61,591 nucleotides of DNA, taken from positions 1 through 61,591 of the forward strand of contig NZ_LR213768.1 in assembly GCF_900659865.1 (NCBI RefSeq), in the 5' to 3' direction. This stretch comes from Hyella patelloides LEGE 07179. Lineage in GTDB: Bacteria > Cyanobacteriota > Cyanobacteriia > Cyanobacteriales > Xenococcaceae. Made by a program: the position numbers and the translations under genes. This document shows, piece by piece, positions 26,702 through 35,666 of the stretch; within the stretch, counting starts at the first letter, position 1, and every line of letters starts with the position of its first letter. The notes below the pieces were generated by a model. The model worked only from the letters and a program-made list of their open reading frames with translations. It did not search any database and was not told where the DNA came from.

Positions 26702-29632
26702 TCAGGCGATAGAGGAGCTTAAAAATTGATGGGAAGCGGATTTGCATTGTACTTCTAAAGGATGTTTTTGATTATTGCCCAGAATTTTTCTGAGTTCGGC
26801 AAGAAATTCCTGTTCGATATAGGGTTTAGTTAAATAGGCATTGGCTCCTAAAGTCATTGCTAAAGCGCGATGTTTGGCACTGCTGCGAGAGGTTAGCAGA
26901 ACAACGGGAATTTGGGCGAGTCGCGAATTCTGGCGCAACCGATGGAGTAACTCTAAACCGTTAAGCTTGGGCATTTCAAGATCGCTGATAATGAGCTGTA
27001 TTTGAGGACTTTGGTTGAGGAGTTCCAGTGCTTCCCAACCATCTTTGGCAGTTAAAACTCGATAACCAATTTTTTCTAGGGTATGAGTTAAAATTCGTCG
27101 CATCATTGCCGAATCATCAACAGCTAAAGCGGTGGGGACTAAACGTTTCTCCTCAGAAGCAGCCTGAGTAGTTGAATCTTTCTGATGGTTTTGATTAGAG
27201 GAATTTTGCTCTCTGACATAAGCTAACAAAGCGGTAGGTGCAACTGCAGGAATCAAACCGCCATCTCCCAAAACGGCACAGCCGTAAATATAATTGGGAG
27301 TCTTCATTTTGCCAGTCCAAGGTTTGATTACCAGTTCTTGTTCTTGACTCAAGCCTTCAATTTCGAGAATAAAATCTTGTTTTCCTTGACTAATTACTAA
27401 TAGGGGTAAAGTTTCTTGTTGAGAACTCGCTATATTCTTAAGTGCTTGATTTCGAGAGCCAACGAAGGCAGGATATCTATATTCTAACAAATCCCCCAGT
27501 CGATAAACTGGCAATAGTTGTTCTCGCCAGGATAACATTCGTTGGTTTCCTGAACGGATAATCTGTTCTGCTTGGGGTAAGATAACTTCTCGAACATTAG
27601 TAGCAGGGATCGCAATAGCTGAGGAATCTACGCGACAAACCAACATAGAGGCGATGGTTTGGGTTAAAGGTAAGCTCAAAGTAAAGGTTGTTCCTTTGCC
27701 TGGAATTGACTTGACAGTCACTTCTCCTTTAATTTCTTCCAATTGAGAGCGAACTACATCCAGTCCGACACCTCTACCAGAAAGTTCGCTAATTTGCTCT
27801 GCTGTAGAAAATCCTGTTTTGAAAATTAAGTCTAGTAGTTCCTCTTGATTAATTGTTGCCAATTGTGTGACTGATAACCAACCTCGTTCAATTGCCTTAC
27901 GAGCAATTTTCTCTAAATCTAAACCTCCACCATCATCTTTGATTTCAATTAAGGTTTGATTACCTTGATGATAGGCATCGATATCAATTTGACCTAATTC
28001 TGGTTTTCCTTGTTGAAACCTGAGACTTGGTGCCTCAATACCGTGATCGAAAGCATTACGAATCAAATGTAATAAGGGATCGTGGAGTTTTGCTAAAATG
28101 CCTTTATCGACTAAAACTTCTGTCCCAATCATATTCAACTTGACTGGTTTTTGGTACTTAACTGACAAGTCTCGTAATGTTCTGGGAAAAGAAGCAAGCA
28201 CTTGTTTTAAAGGTAGCATCCGCGCCCACATCAATTCTGTTCGCAATTGAGACAAAGTTTTTTGCTGTTGTTTGATGGTGTCGTCAGACTGTCTTTTTAA
28301 GAGAACAAGATCGTCTATTGCCTCCTCAAACTGCATGGTTTCCTCTACCAACTCTTGAGTCAAGGAATATACTTGTCCATAGCGCTCCATTTCTAGGGCA
28401 TCAAAATCTCCTGAAGATATAATATTATTCTGGTTATTGTGGTTTGGTGCTAGAGATATTCGCTCCGAACTTTCCTGAAATTGGGGGGTTAAGCGTTGGA
28501 ATTGTTCTAAGCGATTTTGAAGTTTATTTAAAATTGTTGTTAATTGTTCCTGTTGTAAAATTTGGCTATTACGATTAATTACTAATTCGCCGACAAAATT
28601 ATTGATTTTTTCTAAGCGTTGCGAATCAACTCGGATTTTGAGATTGGCAGTGGGTTTTGGTTTGGTAGGAGGATCGATTGTTTCTTTTTCTGGTTCTGAT
28701 GGCTCAGCAGAAGCTTCAAAGGGTATTAAAGAAGAATTCGAGGGAACTAATACCAAACTAGAAGAGTTAGTCTCCGCAGCAATCTTCGGTTGTTCTGGTT
28801 CGATAATTGCTAAAGAAGTAGTAGTAGAATTTTCAACTACTTTTAATTGAGGTTTTTGAGAAAAGGCAAGCAAAGCCGAGGAAGGATTACCCCCAGAATT
28901 GCGATCGCCTGCTAAAACTTGCTCTCTAGCAGCCAGAAAATCCTCTAAAGCCAGATTAGCTATGGTCTTAGCTGCTTCAGGACTAGCATCAAGAGCAGCA
29001 ATTGTCTCAGTTGCAATCTCTCCAAAACCAGGCAAATTTAGCATTTCGGCAAAAGCTAGAAAAACCTCAGCTTGAGAGCGTAATTCTGTAGCTAAATTAT
29101 AGTCTTGAGGATGGGCAACGATCTCGGTGAGATGTTCGATTCCTTGGGTAACATCCACTTCAAAGAGACTTTCTACTAGATCGACTCCCAGATCGCTAGA
29201 GCTAGGAAGATAGTGATCTGTTTCTTGCAAAGCATCACCCAATCTGGTTTCAATTCTAGTCAAAGTTGATTCAGCCACAACTAGAGCCGTTTCAGAATCA
29301 AAACTTCCAGTGGTAATCAGTTGCTCTAATGGCGATCGCAAACAATCATAAGCCTCAAGTAATAATGTTTCTAGCTCTGTATCGATTTCAGTTTCTACAT
29401 ACAAAGCTTTGAAAATAGTTTCTAAGCGATGGGCAATAGTTTCAATCGAATTTAGTCCGACAGTAGCAGCACCTCCTTTAAGAGAATGAGCAGCACGCAT
29501 TAAATCGTGAATTTTGGCAGGATTGCAATCTTCTTGGATAGTCAGCAAACCCGTTTCTAGTACCTGTAGTAATTCCGAAACTTCTTCCAGAAAAAATTGA
29601 TAAGTACGTTCTCTTTCTTCTGAGTCCATCAT
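26702..29632 (-). CDS. CheA-like hybrid histidine kinase with receiver (tax/pil phototaxis)
   Basis: 976 aa. An N-terminal HPt domain (phospho-accepting His49 in MRAAHSLKGGA), linker, dimerisation (P3) and CheA-type HATPase region with LIRNAFDHGIEAP, DDGGGLD and GRGVGLDVV, a CheW-like domain (about 690-830), and a C-terminal receiver (VDDSAMMRR, Asp in LIISDLEMPKLNG, Lys in YLTKPY). This matches the TaxAY/PixL/PilL type that controls type IV pilus phototaxis and motility in cyanobacteria. It follows the MCP and a 56-aa membrane protein, in the order seen in Synechocystis tax loci. Expected to phosphorylate CheY and the PatA-like regulator of the same operon. Confidence 0.93.
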   Translation of the reverse strand: MMDSEERERTYQFFLEEVSELLQVLETGLLTIQEDCNPAKIHDLMRAAHSLKGGAATVGLNSIETIAHRLETIFKALYVETEIDTELETLLLEAYDCLRSPLEQLITTGSFDSETALVVAESTLTRIETRLGDALQETDHYLPSSSDLGVDLVESLFEVDVTQGIEHLTEIVAHPQDYNLATELRSQAEVFLAFAEMLNLPGFGEIATETIAALDASPEAAKTIANLALEDFLAAREQVLAGDRNSGGNPSSALLAFSQKPQLKVVENSTTTSLAIIEPEQPKIAAETNSSSLVLVPSNSSLIPFEASAEPSEPEKETIDPPTKPKPTANLKIRVDSQRLEKINNFVGELVINRNSQILQQEQLTTILNKLQNRLEQFQRLTPQFQESSERISLAPNHNNQNNIISSGDFDALEMERYGQVYSLTQELVEETMQFEEAIDDLVLLKRQSDDTIKQQQKTLSQLRTELMWARMLPLKQVLASFPRTLRDLSVKYQKPVKLNMIGTEVLVDKGILAKLHDPLLHLIRNAFDHGIEAPSLRFQQGKPELGQIDIDAYHQGNQTLIEIKDDGGGLDLEKIARKAIERGWLSVTQLATINQEELLDLIFKTGFSTAEQISELSGRGVGLDVVRSQLEEIKGEVTVKSIPGKGTTFTLSLPLTQTIASMLVCRVDSSAIAIPATNVREVILPQAEQIIRSGNQRMLSWREQLLPVYRLGDLLEYRYPAFVGSRNQALKNIASSQQETLPLLVISQGKQDFILEIEGLSQEQELVIKPWTGKMKTPNYIYGCAVLGDGGLIPAVAPTALLAYVREQNSSNQNHQKDSTTQAASEEKRLVPTALAVDDSAMMRRILTHTLEKIGYRVLTAKDGWEALELLNQSPQIQLIISDLEMPKLNGLELLHRLRQNSRLAQIPVVLLTSRSSAKHRALAMTLGANAYLTKPYIEQEFLAELRKILGNNQKHPLEVQCKSASHQFLSSSIA

Positions 29633-29761
29633 AGTTTTGTAATCTTTAAGGGAAGTTGGGGAAGCAAGGGAGGGATTTTAAGCAGCAAGTAGCAAGTTAC
29701 AAGACAGTAATCAAATGATTAATAAACTATTACCTTCTGACTTCTGACGTCTTATTGTGGC

Positions 29762-29932
29762 TCAATGAACAAAGTAAAAATCAAGAAAAACTGATGCCAT
29801 TGATAGCTGTAGTAAAATTATTAAACAAAAATTACGCCGATCCATATTTTTGCGTTGCAGGCGATCGATATTGCGATCTAATCTTTGAAAGTTGGCATGG
29901 AATTGTTCTGCTTGTCTGGTTTCTGTATTCAT
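29762..29932 (-). CDS. 56-aa membrane protein within the phototaxis operon
   Basis: Starts at ATG 29932 with GAAAAG just upstream and ends at TGA 29762. Residues 1-33 are a charged amphipathic stretch (RQAEQFHANFQRLDRNIDRL), followed by one hydrophobic helix (FCLIILLQLSMASVFLDFYF). It lies between the MCP and CheA genes on the same strand. I recognise no family; the shape (coiled segment plus a membrane anchor) suggests an accessory protein of the receptor complex, which is inference. Spacer sequence on either side holds CAATGAC-type repeats. Confidence 0.6.
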   Translation of the reverse strand: MNTETRQAEQFHANFQRLDRNIDRLQRKNMDRRNFCLIILLQLSMASVFLDFYFVH

Positions 29933-30040
29933 CTTTTCAAATTAATTATAATTATTGGTTATTGATTATTGGTTATTGATTATTAGTCGTCAATCAAAGA
30001 CAAACGACAAACGATCGAGGAAAAAAGACATAAGAAAGAA

Positions 30041-32848
30041 TTAAACTTTGAATCGATTGATACTGGTTTGTAGTTCATCGTTGATGTCCTGTAACTCTTG
30101 GGTTGAGGCTGATACTTCTACCGATGCTGCGGAAGTTGTAGTTGCCATAATTGCTACTTCTGCTATGGTTTCACTAATCTCCTGACTGACTTGAGATTGC
30201 TGAACAGTTCCCACCGTAATTAGCTTTAGGCGATCGCCTAATTGAGTACTAGAAGCAGCAATTTGATTCAGCTTTTGACGAGTTTCATCAACTAATTTGG
30301 TGCCAGCTACTACCCGTTCTGTTCCTTGTTCCATCGCTGTTGCTACCTCTTTAGTATCGAGTTGAATACTAGCTACTAGCTTTTCGATTTCGATAGTAGC
30401 TTCTGCTGACTGCTGTGCCAAAGTTTGCACTTCGTCGGCTACCACGGCAAAGTTTTGTCCTTCTTGACCAGCACGATTAGCTTCTAAAGAAGCATTTAAG
30501 GCTAATAGATTAGTACGGTCGGCAAAGCTATTAATTAGGTTCACTACCTTAGAAATCTTTTGCGAAGATTCTCCCAATCGTTTGACCTTTTTCCCTGTTT
30601 CGGCAACAGTTTCGCGGATGGCAAAAATGCCGTCTACTGTGCGCTCCATACCTACATTACCGACAGCTACAGTATCCGATACATCTTGGAAAGAGGTTTC
30701 TACCTGTTTGGCGTGAAGAGCAACGGATTGAATTGATTCTGTCATCGCCTGAATTTGTTGGAGAGCAGAAGCTATGGCCTCTGATTGCTGGGTTGCTCTT
30801 TCTGAAAGAGATTGAGCAATTTTTCCATTTTTGTTAGTAGTGGTAGTCATTTGAGTCACTGATTTTTGTACCTGAGTGACAATTTGACGTAGATTTTCCA
30901 CTGTAGAATTGTACGAATCGGCAAATGTACCAATTTCTCCGTCAGCTACCGTCGCACGAATGGTTAAGTCTCCTTTACTAATGGGTTCGATCTCCATTAA
31001 CAATTCGATTGCCCGTTTTTGTAATTGTTCCTTGGCAGTTTTTTGTTCTAGTAAAAGATCGGTTCGCTCTTTGGCTAACATTATTTGGGAAGCAAGTTGA
31101 CTAAAAAAGTCGATTTCCCCCTGTTGCCAGGCTCGCAAGCGATCGCACTGTTGGACCACAAAAAATCCTTGAAACTTTTGATTGAAGAATAAAGGGGTAG
31201 ATAACTCTGATTTAACGTTCAAAGCTTCTAATTGTCTGATATGAGGTAATTGGAGCTTGGCTTGATAAATATTGTTGACCACTCGTACTCGATCTGAGCG
31301 ATCATTAGCCAAATATTCGTGCAGGTACTCTAGTTGAGTTGCTGTAGTTTGTAACCGTGATATGCCATCGCTTTTGACCGCTTCAGCAACAACTTTACCA
31401 GGTTCATCTGCATCTTGATCTTGATAGTAAATAATCGCCCGATCCACTTTCAAAATGGAAATGATTTCTTCCACTGCAACTTGAAAAACTGCTTCTGAAT
31501 CCACCGCAGAAGCAAGCTTGAGGGTTAAATCTTTGAGGAGTTGAGAACGTTTTGTTTCTCTAGCTTTTTGGAAAACAAATGATTTTAATTGTTTTGCCAT
31601 CTTATTGATGTCAGTTCCCAGCATTGCTAGCTCATCGGAACCTTGAACCTCCAGCCTAGCGTTCCAATCCCCTTGACCAATTTTTTGAACTGTTTCTGCT
31701 GCTTCTAAGATGGGCAATGTAGCCCGACGAGCTAAAAGAGCAGCTAAACTGCCAACCAACAAAGCTGCGGTACTCGTACCCAATAGCAGAATCCAGCGCA
31801 ATCGTATTAAAGGAGCAAAAGCTCGATCTACAGGGCGAGATAGAGCAACCTGCCAACCTGGTGCTAAAACCCCCTCAACATCGTTAATTGAGCCTAGGCT
31901 GACTACAACTTTTTCCCGATCGTTTTTATCGAGCATAACGTTAGTTTTCAGCAAATTTGCAGGGTCAATACCATTGCCAATGTCAATCTGCATTTTCTCC
32001 TGTAGCTGAGGTAATCGAGCAAAATCAACTCCCGCACCCTGACCAATCACTTCTGATTCGTTAGCTGCAAAAATTTTTCCTTGAGAATCGATGAGGATAT
32101 ATTCTGAGCCTTCAAGTTGAGAGCCTTGAACAACCTTTTGCCAATTAGCCAAAGGCACCCGCACCCTAACCAAACCTAGTACCAGACCAGTTCCTTTTTC
32201 TTTAATGGGCGTAGCTACTACGAGACTATTGTGACCTCCTGGATAAGATGCCAAACTGGGATTATTAACCGCAGTGGCTTGGGTAGAAATGGCTCGTTGA
32301 AAATATTCGCGATCGCCAAAATTTTCTTTCGGGTCTAAAGGTTGAGTTGATTTTGATTGAAAGAGTAGATTTCCCTCGGGATCGAAAACGGCAATCCCAT
32401 CGTAGTCTTGCGGATGTGCATCAATATGAGTATTTAAAAGTGCAACTTTCTGTTCGAGAGAAGTAGCTTGATTTAGTTGAGGATCGTTTAACAGAGGAGA
32501 ATTAGCAATTGTCTTAGAATCGTCAATTAATTGATTAGTAAAAAGACTGACTTTTTGTTTAATCTCAAAAGTGCGACTTTCTTGCTCGACAACAATTTGG
32601 TGCATCAAAGATTTACTGGCTACATAATGAGCAATACCTCCCACTACAGTAATAGGAACTACACCGATAGCAATAGCAATAGTTGTTGCCTTGTTTTGCA
32701 AGCTTAATTTTTTCCAATAAGATAATATACGAGATTTTAAAGAAGATTTTGGTGGAGAGATAGAATCCATTGCATCAGCAACAAGCTGGGGTGAGGTAGT
32801 TTGATTTTCGGTGTCAGACGAATTGGAAATCAATAAGTTAGTAATCAT
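30041..32848 (-). CDS. Methyl-accepting chemotaxis protein with dCache, HAMP and GAF
   Basis: 935 aa receptor. First transmembrane helix at about 48-70, a periplasmic dCache-like sensor to about 345 (DYDGIAVFDPEGNLLFQS, SLASYPGGHNSLVVATPI), second helix at about 350-372, HAMP, a GAF domain (about 435-600), a second HAMP-like segment, and the MCP signalling domain (about 680-930) with the tip NLLALNASLEANRAGQEGQN. GAF position recalls PixJ/TaxD1, but where a cyanobacteriochrome has Cys-His (SPCHVxxL pattern) this protein has LPHIRQL, so it lacks the bilin-attaching Cys. The GAF is probably light-blind or binds something else. Works with the CheW, CheA and CheY of this operon. Confidence 0.92.
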   Translation of the reverse strand: MITNLLISNSSDTENQTTSPQLVADAMDSISPPKSSLKSRILSYWKKLSLQNKATTIAIAIGVVPITVVGGIAHYVASKSLMHQIVVEQESRTFEIKQKVSLFTNQLIDDSKTIANSPLLNDPQLNQATSLEQKVALLNTHIDAHPQDYDGIAVFDPEGNLLFQSKSTQPLDPKENFGDREYFQRAISTQATAVNNPSLASYPGGHNSLVVATPIKEKGTGLVLGLVRVRVPLANWQKVVQGSQLEGSEYILIDSQGKIFAANESEVIGQGAGVDFARLPQLQEKMQIDIGNGIDPANLLKTNVMLDKNDREKVVVSLGSINDVEGVLAPGWQVALSRPVDRAFAPLIRLRWILLLGTSTAALLVGSLAALLARRATLPILEAAETVQKIGQGDWNARLEVQGSDELAMLGTDINKMAKQLKSFVFQKARETKRSQLLKDLTLKLASAVDSEAVFQVAVEEIISILKVDRAIIYYQDQDADEPGKVVAEAVKSDGISRLQTTATQLEYLHEYLANDRSDRVRVVNNIYQAKLQLPHIRQLEALNVKSELSTPLFFNQKFQGFFVVQQCDRLRAWQQGEIDFFSQLASQIMLAKERTDLLLEQKTAKEQLQKRAIELLMEIEPISKGDLTIRATVADGEIGTFADSYNSTVENLRQIVTQVQKSVTQMTTTTNKNGKIAQSLSERATQQSEAIASALQQIQAMTESIQSVALHAKQVETSFQDVSDTVAVGNVGMERTVDGIFAIRETVAETGKKVKRLGESSQKISKVVNLINSFADRTNLLALNASLEANRAGQEGQNFAVVADEVQTLAQQSAEATIEIEKLVASIQLDTKEVATAMEQGTERVVAGTKLVDETRQKLNQIAASSTQLGDRLKLITVGTVQQSQVSQEISETIAEVAIMATTTSAASVEVSASTQELQDINDELQTSINRFKV

Positions 32849-32950
32849 CGGAATAAAATATATCTTAAGTGAATGTATCAGTAATACTTTGTTCTTTATG
32901 GCTTTTCTTTCGTCTTTTATTTAGCGACTAATAACTAATGACCAACCAAT

Positions 32951-33505
32951 TTAATAATCAAAAATCTTCTGTCCAATAAGCTCGAGGTCTAAAACAGGCA
33001 AAATTTCAGTGGCGCATTTTTCCCAATACCCTTGAAAAAACTTGTCAAATTCAGTATTAGGCTCAGCAGATGAAGTTATAATTGAACTCAAATTACATCG
33101 CTCGATGCTATTTACTCGATTAACCACCAATCCCACCAACTGATTAGAAGATTCATCAGAACTTATGTGTACCATCACAGTTGTATAGTCAGTAAGAGAA
33201 CGAGCTTGTCTTGATATGGGGACTAGCCCCATTAAATAACCTAAATCAACAAGCCACATAATTTTACCGCGATAGTTGTAAGCTCCCATGACCCAAGAAG
33301 CCATGTGAGGCATAGAGACAACTCGATCTGCGCTAATGGTCAATACTTGAGTAGGTATAAGTTCGAGATTTTTTTGAACTGCCGACTGCCTAGTAATTTT
33401 GCTGACTTTTTCAGTTGGGAGTAAAGCGATCGTTCCTGAAGCTAGATGTAGCTGTAAAAATTGCGCTTTTACCTGAGATTCAGCTGAATTTTTTGTAGAT
33501 ATCAT
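32951..33505 (-). CDS. CheW-like adaptor protein
   Basis: 184 aa with the CheW fold: FLQLHLASGTIALLPTEKVSKI, then MASWVMGAYNYRGKIMWLVDLGYLMGL (positions about 68-96), and VGLVVNRVNSI. It couples the MCP array to CheA. Its start overlaps the cheY stop codon (TAATG), showing translational coupling. This is the TaxW/PilI position in the operon. Confidence 0.9.
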   Translation of the reverse strand: MISTKNSAESQVKAQFLQLHLASGTIALLPTEKVSKITRQSAVQKNLELIPTQVLTISADRVVSMPHMASWVMGAYNYRGKIMWLVDLGYLMGLVPISRQARSLTDYTTVMVHISSDESSNQLVGLVVNRVNSIERCNLSSIITSSAEPNTEFDKFFQGYWEKCATEILPVLDLELIGQKIFDY

Positions 33506-33891
33506 TATGCCTCCCCAGCAAAAGTTTGGCGGTTAATCACTTGGTTGATAATAGGAATGATTTCTTGAGAAACAATTGGCTTGGTTAGGTAAGCATCTGC
33601 ACCTTGCTTTAATCCCCAGAATTTATCGAGTTCAGTTGCTTTGCTAGAACAAAAAACAATCGGAATTTTTTTAGTCTTGGGGTCAGTTTTAAATTGACGA
33701 CAGATTTCAAAGCCACTGTAACCAGGCAATAAAATATCGAGTATAATTACGTCGGGTTGGTAGTTGCGAAGTTTCTGGATAGCTTCTTCTCCATTTTGAG
33801 CCGTTAGCACCTCAAAACCATTTTGTTTTAGACTAAACTCGATCGCTTTACGATCTACCAGACAATCTTCAACAACCAGGACGGTATTCAT
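33505..33891 (-). CDS. CheY-like single-domain response regulator (PilH/TaxP2 type)
   Basis: 128 aa, receiver domain only. Acidic pair in VVEDC, phospho-acceptor Asp52 in VIILDILLPGYSG, switch Ser in FCSSKA, and Lys in YLTKPI. The FWGLKQGADAYLTKP pattern is typical of PilH/TaxP2 proteins of cyanobacterial phototaxis operons. It overlaps the cheW start. Expected phosphate acceptor from the CheA of the same operon. Confidence 0.92.
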   Translation of the reverse strand: MNTVLVVEDCLVDRKAIEFSLKQNGFEVLTAQNGEEAIQKLRNYQPDVIILDILLPGYSGFEICRQFKTDPKTKKIPIVFCSSKATELDKFWGLKQGADAYLTKPIVSQEIIPIINQVINRQTFAGEA

Positions 33892-33950
33892 GAGCTTTTT
33901 TTCACCGATAAATAATTAACAATATTAACTAGCAATTAAAGAGTTAAATC

Positions 33951-34205
33951 TTAATGACATTTTTCCATCAGATAGACTGAAGACTTAAAGCGTAGTGCAA
34001 TCAGTTGATCGTAAAACGGATTTAGCTTACAAAGAGGAGGAATAGAAATGATGGTGTGGTTGCCAAATTGAATCTTGCGCTCAAAGGGACAGTTATTAGG
34101 AATAATTTTACAAAGCAAGCGAGCTATAACAAGACTATTAATTTCAATTGATTCGAGTTGTTTCTGTAATTCGCGAAACAAGACAAAGACAGTGGAATTG
34201 TTCAT
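33951..34205 (-). CDS. Mo-dependent nitrogenase C-terminal-domain family small protein
   Basis: 84 aa. The pattern LLCKIIPNNCPFERKI, then IPPLCKLNPFYDQLIALRF, is the Mo-nitro_C (PF06967) signature, a small Cys-containing family named after its presence near nitrogenases but found in many non-fixing cyanobacteria; its function is not known. It is on the same strand between the PatA-like regulator (84 bp upstream) and CheY (59 bp downstream), so it is probably part of the phototaxis operon. No nif gene is in the window. Confidence 0.82.
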   Translation of the reverse strand: MNNSTVFVLFRELQKQLESIEINSLVIARLLCKIIPNNCPFERKIQFGNHTIISIPPLCKLNPFYDQLIALRFKSSVYLMEKCH

Positions 34206-34288
34206 GATTATCCAATTTAGTGAAACAAATTCAGGAGATGGGGAAGTATGGGGGTTAAAGGAAGCGGTAGAAGATAGCGAGACTTCTT

Positions 34289-35581
34289 TTAAGCAATTTT
34301 TTGAGAGGTTTTGTGACTAATTTCAGAAGAGTTACTCAAAGCAAGCTGACTGAGAGTGCAGTGTCGCAAATGTTTGTTCATCGTCTTTTCCACTATCTGG
34401 CGATCAACATTGACTTTGCTTAAAAAATCAGAAGCTCCAACCAATTTGGTTTTGACTCGATCTATGACCCCATCATTTCCCGTCAGGATAATAATTGGCG
34501 TGTTGCGGAAAACTGAAATGCGACGTAATTTGTCACAAAGTTCATAACCGTTGATATTAGGCATCATTAAATCTAAAAAAATCAAATCTGGTTTGAGTGC
34601 CAGCAAAATGCTAAAAGCTTTTAAAGGATCGTTAATTCCCACAAATCGATACCCTGCACCAGTCATAAATTTTTCTAAAGAGCTACAAATTAAAGGACTA
34701 TCATCCACACAGGCAATTAAAGGTGACTGGATGCAAGTATCAGCAGATGTGCTTAAGACTGGCTCTGGTAAATCGGGAATGTTAATCAACTCCACTAGCC
34801 CCGACTGCAAATAAGGTAATAGAGAATTAGTAACTGAGAGAGCGTTTCGGTTCATCTCCAAAGCTAAATCCCGCAAAGTTTGTTGACCGTTTAAGAGTTG
34901 GGTCAGCATCTCAAATACAGTTGTCGAGGTGTTTTGTTGTAGTTCTTCTGGTTGTCTGATTATGGGGGCAAGATTAGGGTTATGATCCGTTGCTTTGGCT
35001 GCTTGCCAAGATAACCACTGTCGTTTGACTTCTGCTACTATGCGACTCCCATCAATCAAAACTATTCCTTGAGCAGAAGACTGACCTGGTTTTAGCTCAT
35101 AAGTAATATGTCCGAGTTGGGTAACATCAAACAGTACCTCAACTATAGTTGACCAAATAATCTTAGTGGCCTGTTGACGAGTAATTTTACCCTGTTTGAC
35201 CCAGGAATACAGCAATTGGTATTGCCAACATCGATTGTAATCTTCTGAAGCAATGTTGGATAGTTCCGATTGTTCGTGAGAGAAATCAACAGCTAGCTCT
35301 GGTAAGTAGGTTGTGAGGTTTCTTTGCCATCTTTTGACTGGATGAGTCCCCCCAGTGGCAAATACGACATGACCAAGATGAAGATAAATCGTCCAGTGTT
35401 CGCCTTCGGCTTCTTGCAACACTAGTTCACCATTGAATCGCAGTTGTTTCAAAGTATCAAATAACTCCCCCTGCATCGGCAGATCGAATTTGTTCCCCGA
35501 CAGGATTTTGCTGTCAATGGCTTGAGAAGTAATAGATTTTGCAGAAACTTGATTATTCATCACACTGTTATAATATTCCAT
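34289..35581 (-). CDS. PatA-like response regulator (DUF4388 + receiver), first gene of the phototaxis operon
   Basis: 430 aa. The N-terminal PatA/DUF4388 domain (about 30-260: FDTLKQLRFNGELVLQEAEG, YLHLGHVVFATGGTHPVKRW) precedes a C-terminal receiver (about 290-410) with CVDDSPLI, phospho-acceptor Asp in LIFLDLMMPNINGYELC, and LTGNDG. The usual Lys-Pro is Lys-Val (FLSKVN). This is the PilG/TaxP1 position of tax operons. The regulator is thought to control pilus motility rather than bind DNA. Another PatA-like protein is at 38907. Confidence 0.9.
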   Translation of the reverse strand: MEYYNSVMNNQVSAKSITSQAIDSKILSGNKFDLPMQGELFDTLKQLRFNGELVLQEAEGEHWTIYLHLGHVVFATGGTHPVKRWQRNLTTYLPELAVDFSHEQSELSNIASEDYNRCWQYQLLYSWVKQGKITRQQATKIIWSTIVEVLFDVTQLGHITYELKPGQSSAQGIVLIDGSRIVAEVKRQWLSWQAAKATDHNPNLAPIIRQPEELQQNTSTTVFEMLTQLLNGQQTLRDLALEMNRNALSVTNSLLPYLQSGLVELINIPDLPEPVLSTSADTCIQSPLIACVDDSPLICSSLEKFMTGAGYRFVGINDPLKAFSILLALKPDLIFLDLMMPNINGYELCDKLRRISVFRNTPIIILTGNDGVIDRVKTKLVGASDFLSKVNVDRQIVEKTMNKHLRHCTLSQLALSNSSEISHKTSQKIA

Positions 35582-35607
35582 TGTCTTTTGCCCTTAGTCA
35601 TTAGCAA

Positions 35608-35657
35608 CACCAGAACAAAAGACAAATGACAAATGACCAATGACTAATAACTAATGA
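35608..35657. repeat. CAATGAC-type short tandem repeats upstream of the phototaxis operon
   Basis: The spacer between the gamma-carbonic anhydrase and the PatA-like gene contains AGACAAATGACAAATGACC and AATGACTAATAACTAATGAC, degenerate 7-8-bp units. Confidence 0.5.
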
Positions 35658-35666
35658 CTTATATTT

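Noticed and set aside
33951-34205. Evidence for nitrogen fixation from the Mo-nitro_C protein
   Set aside because: The family occurs in non-fixing cyanobacteria and no nif gene is present in the window.
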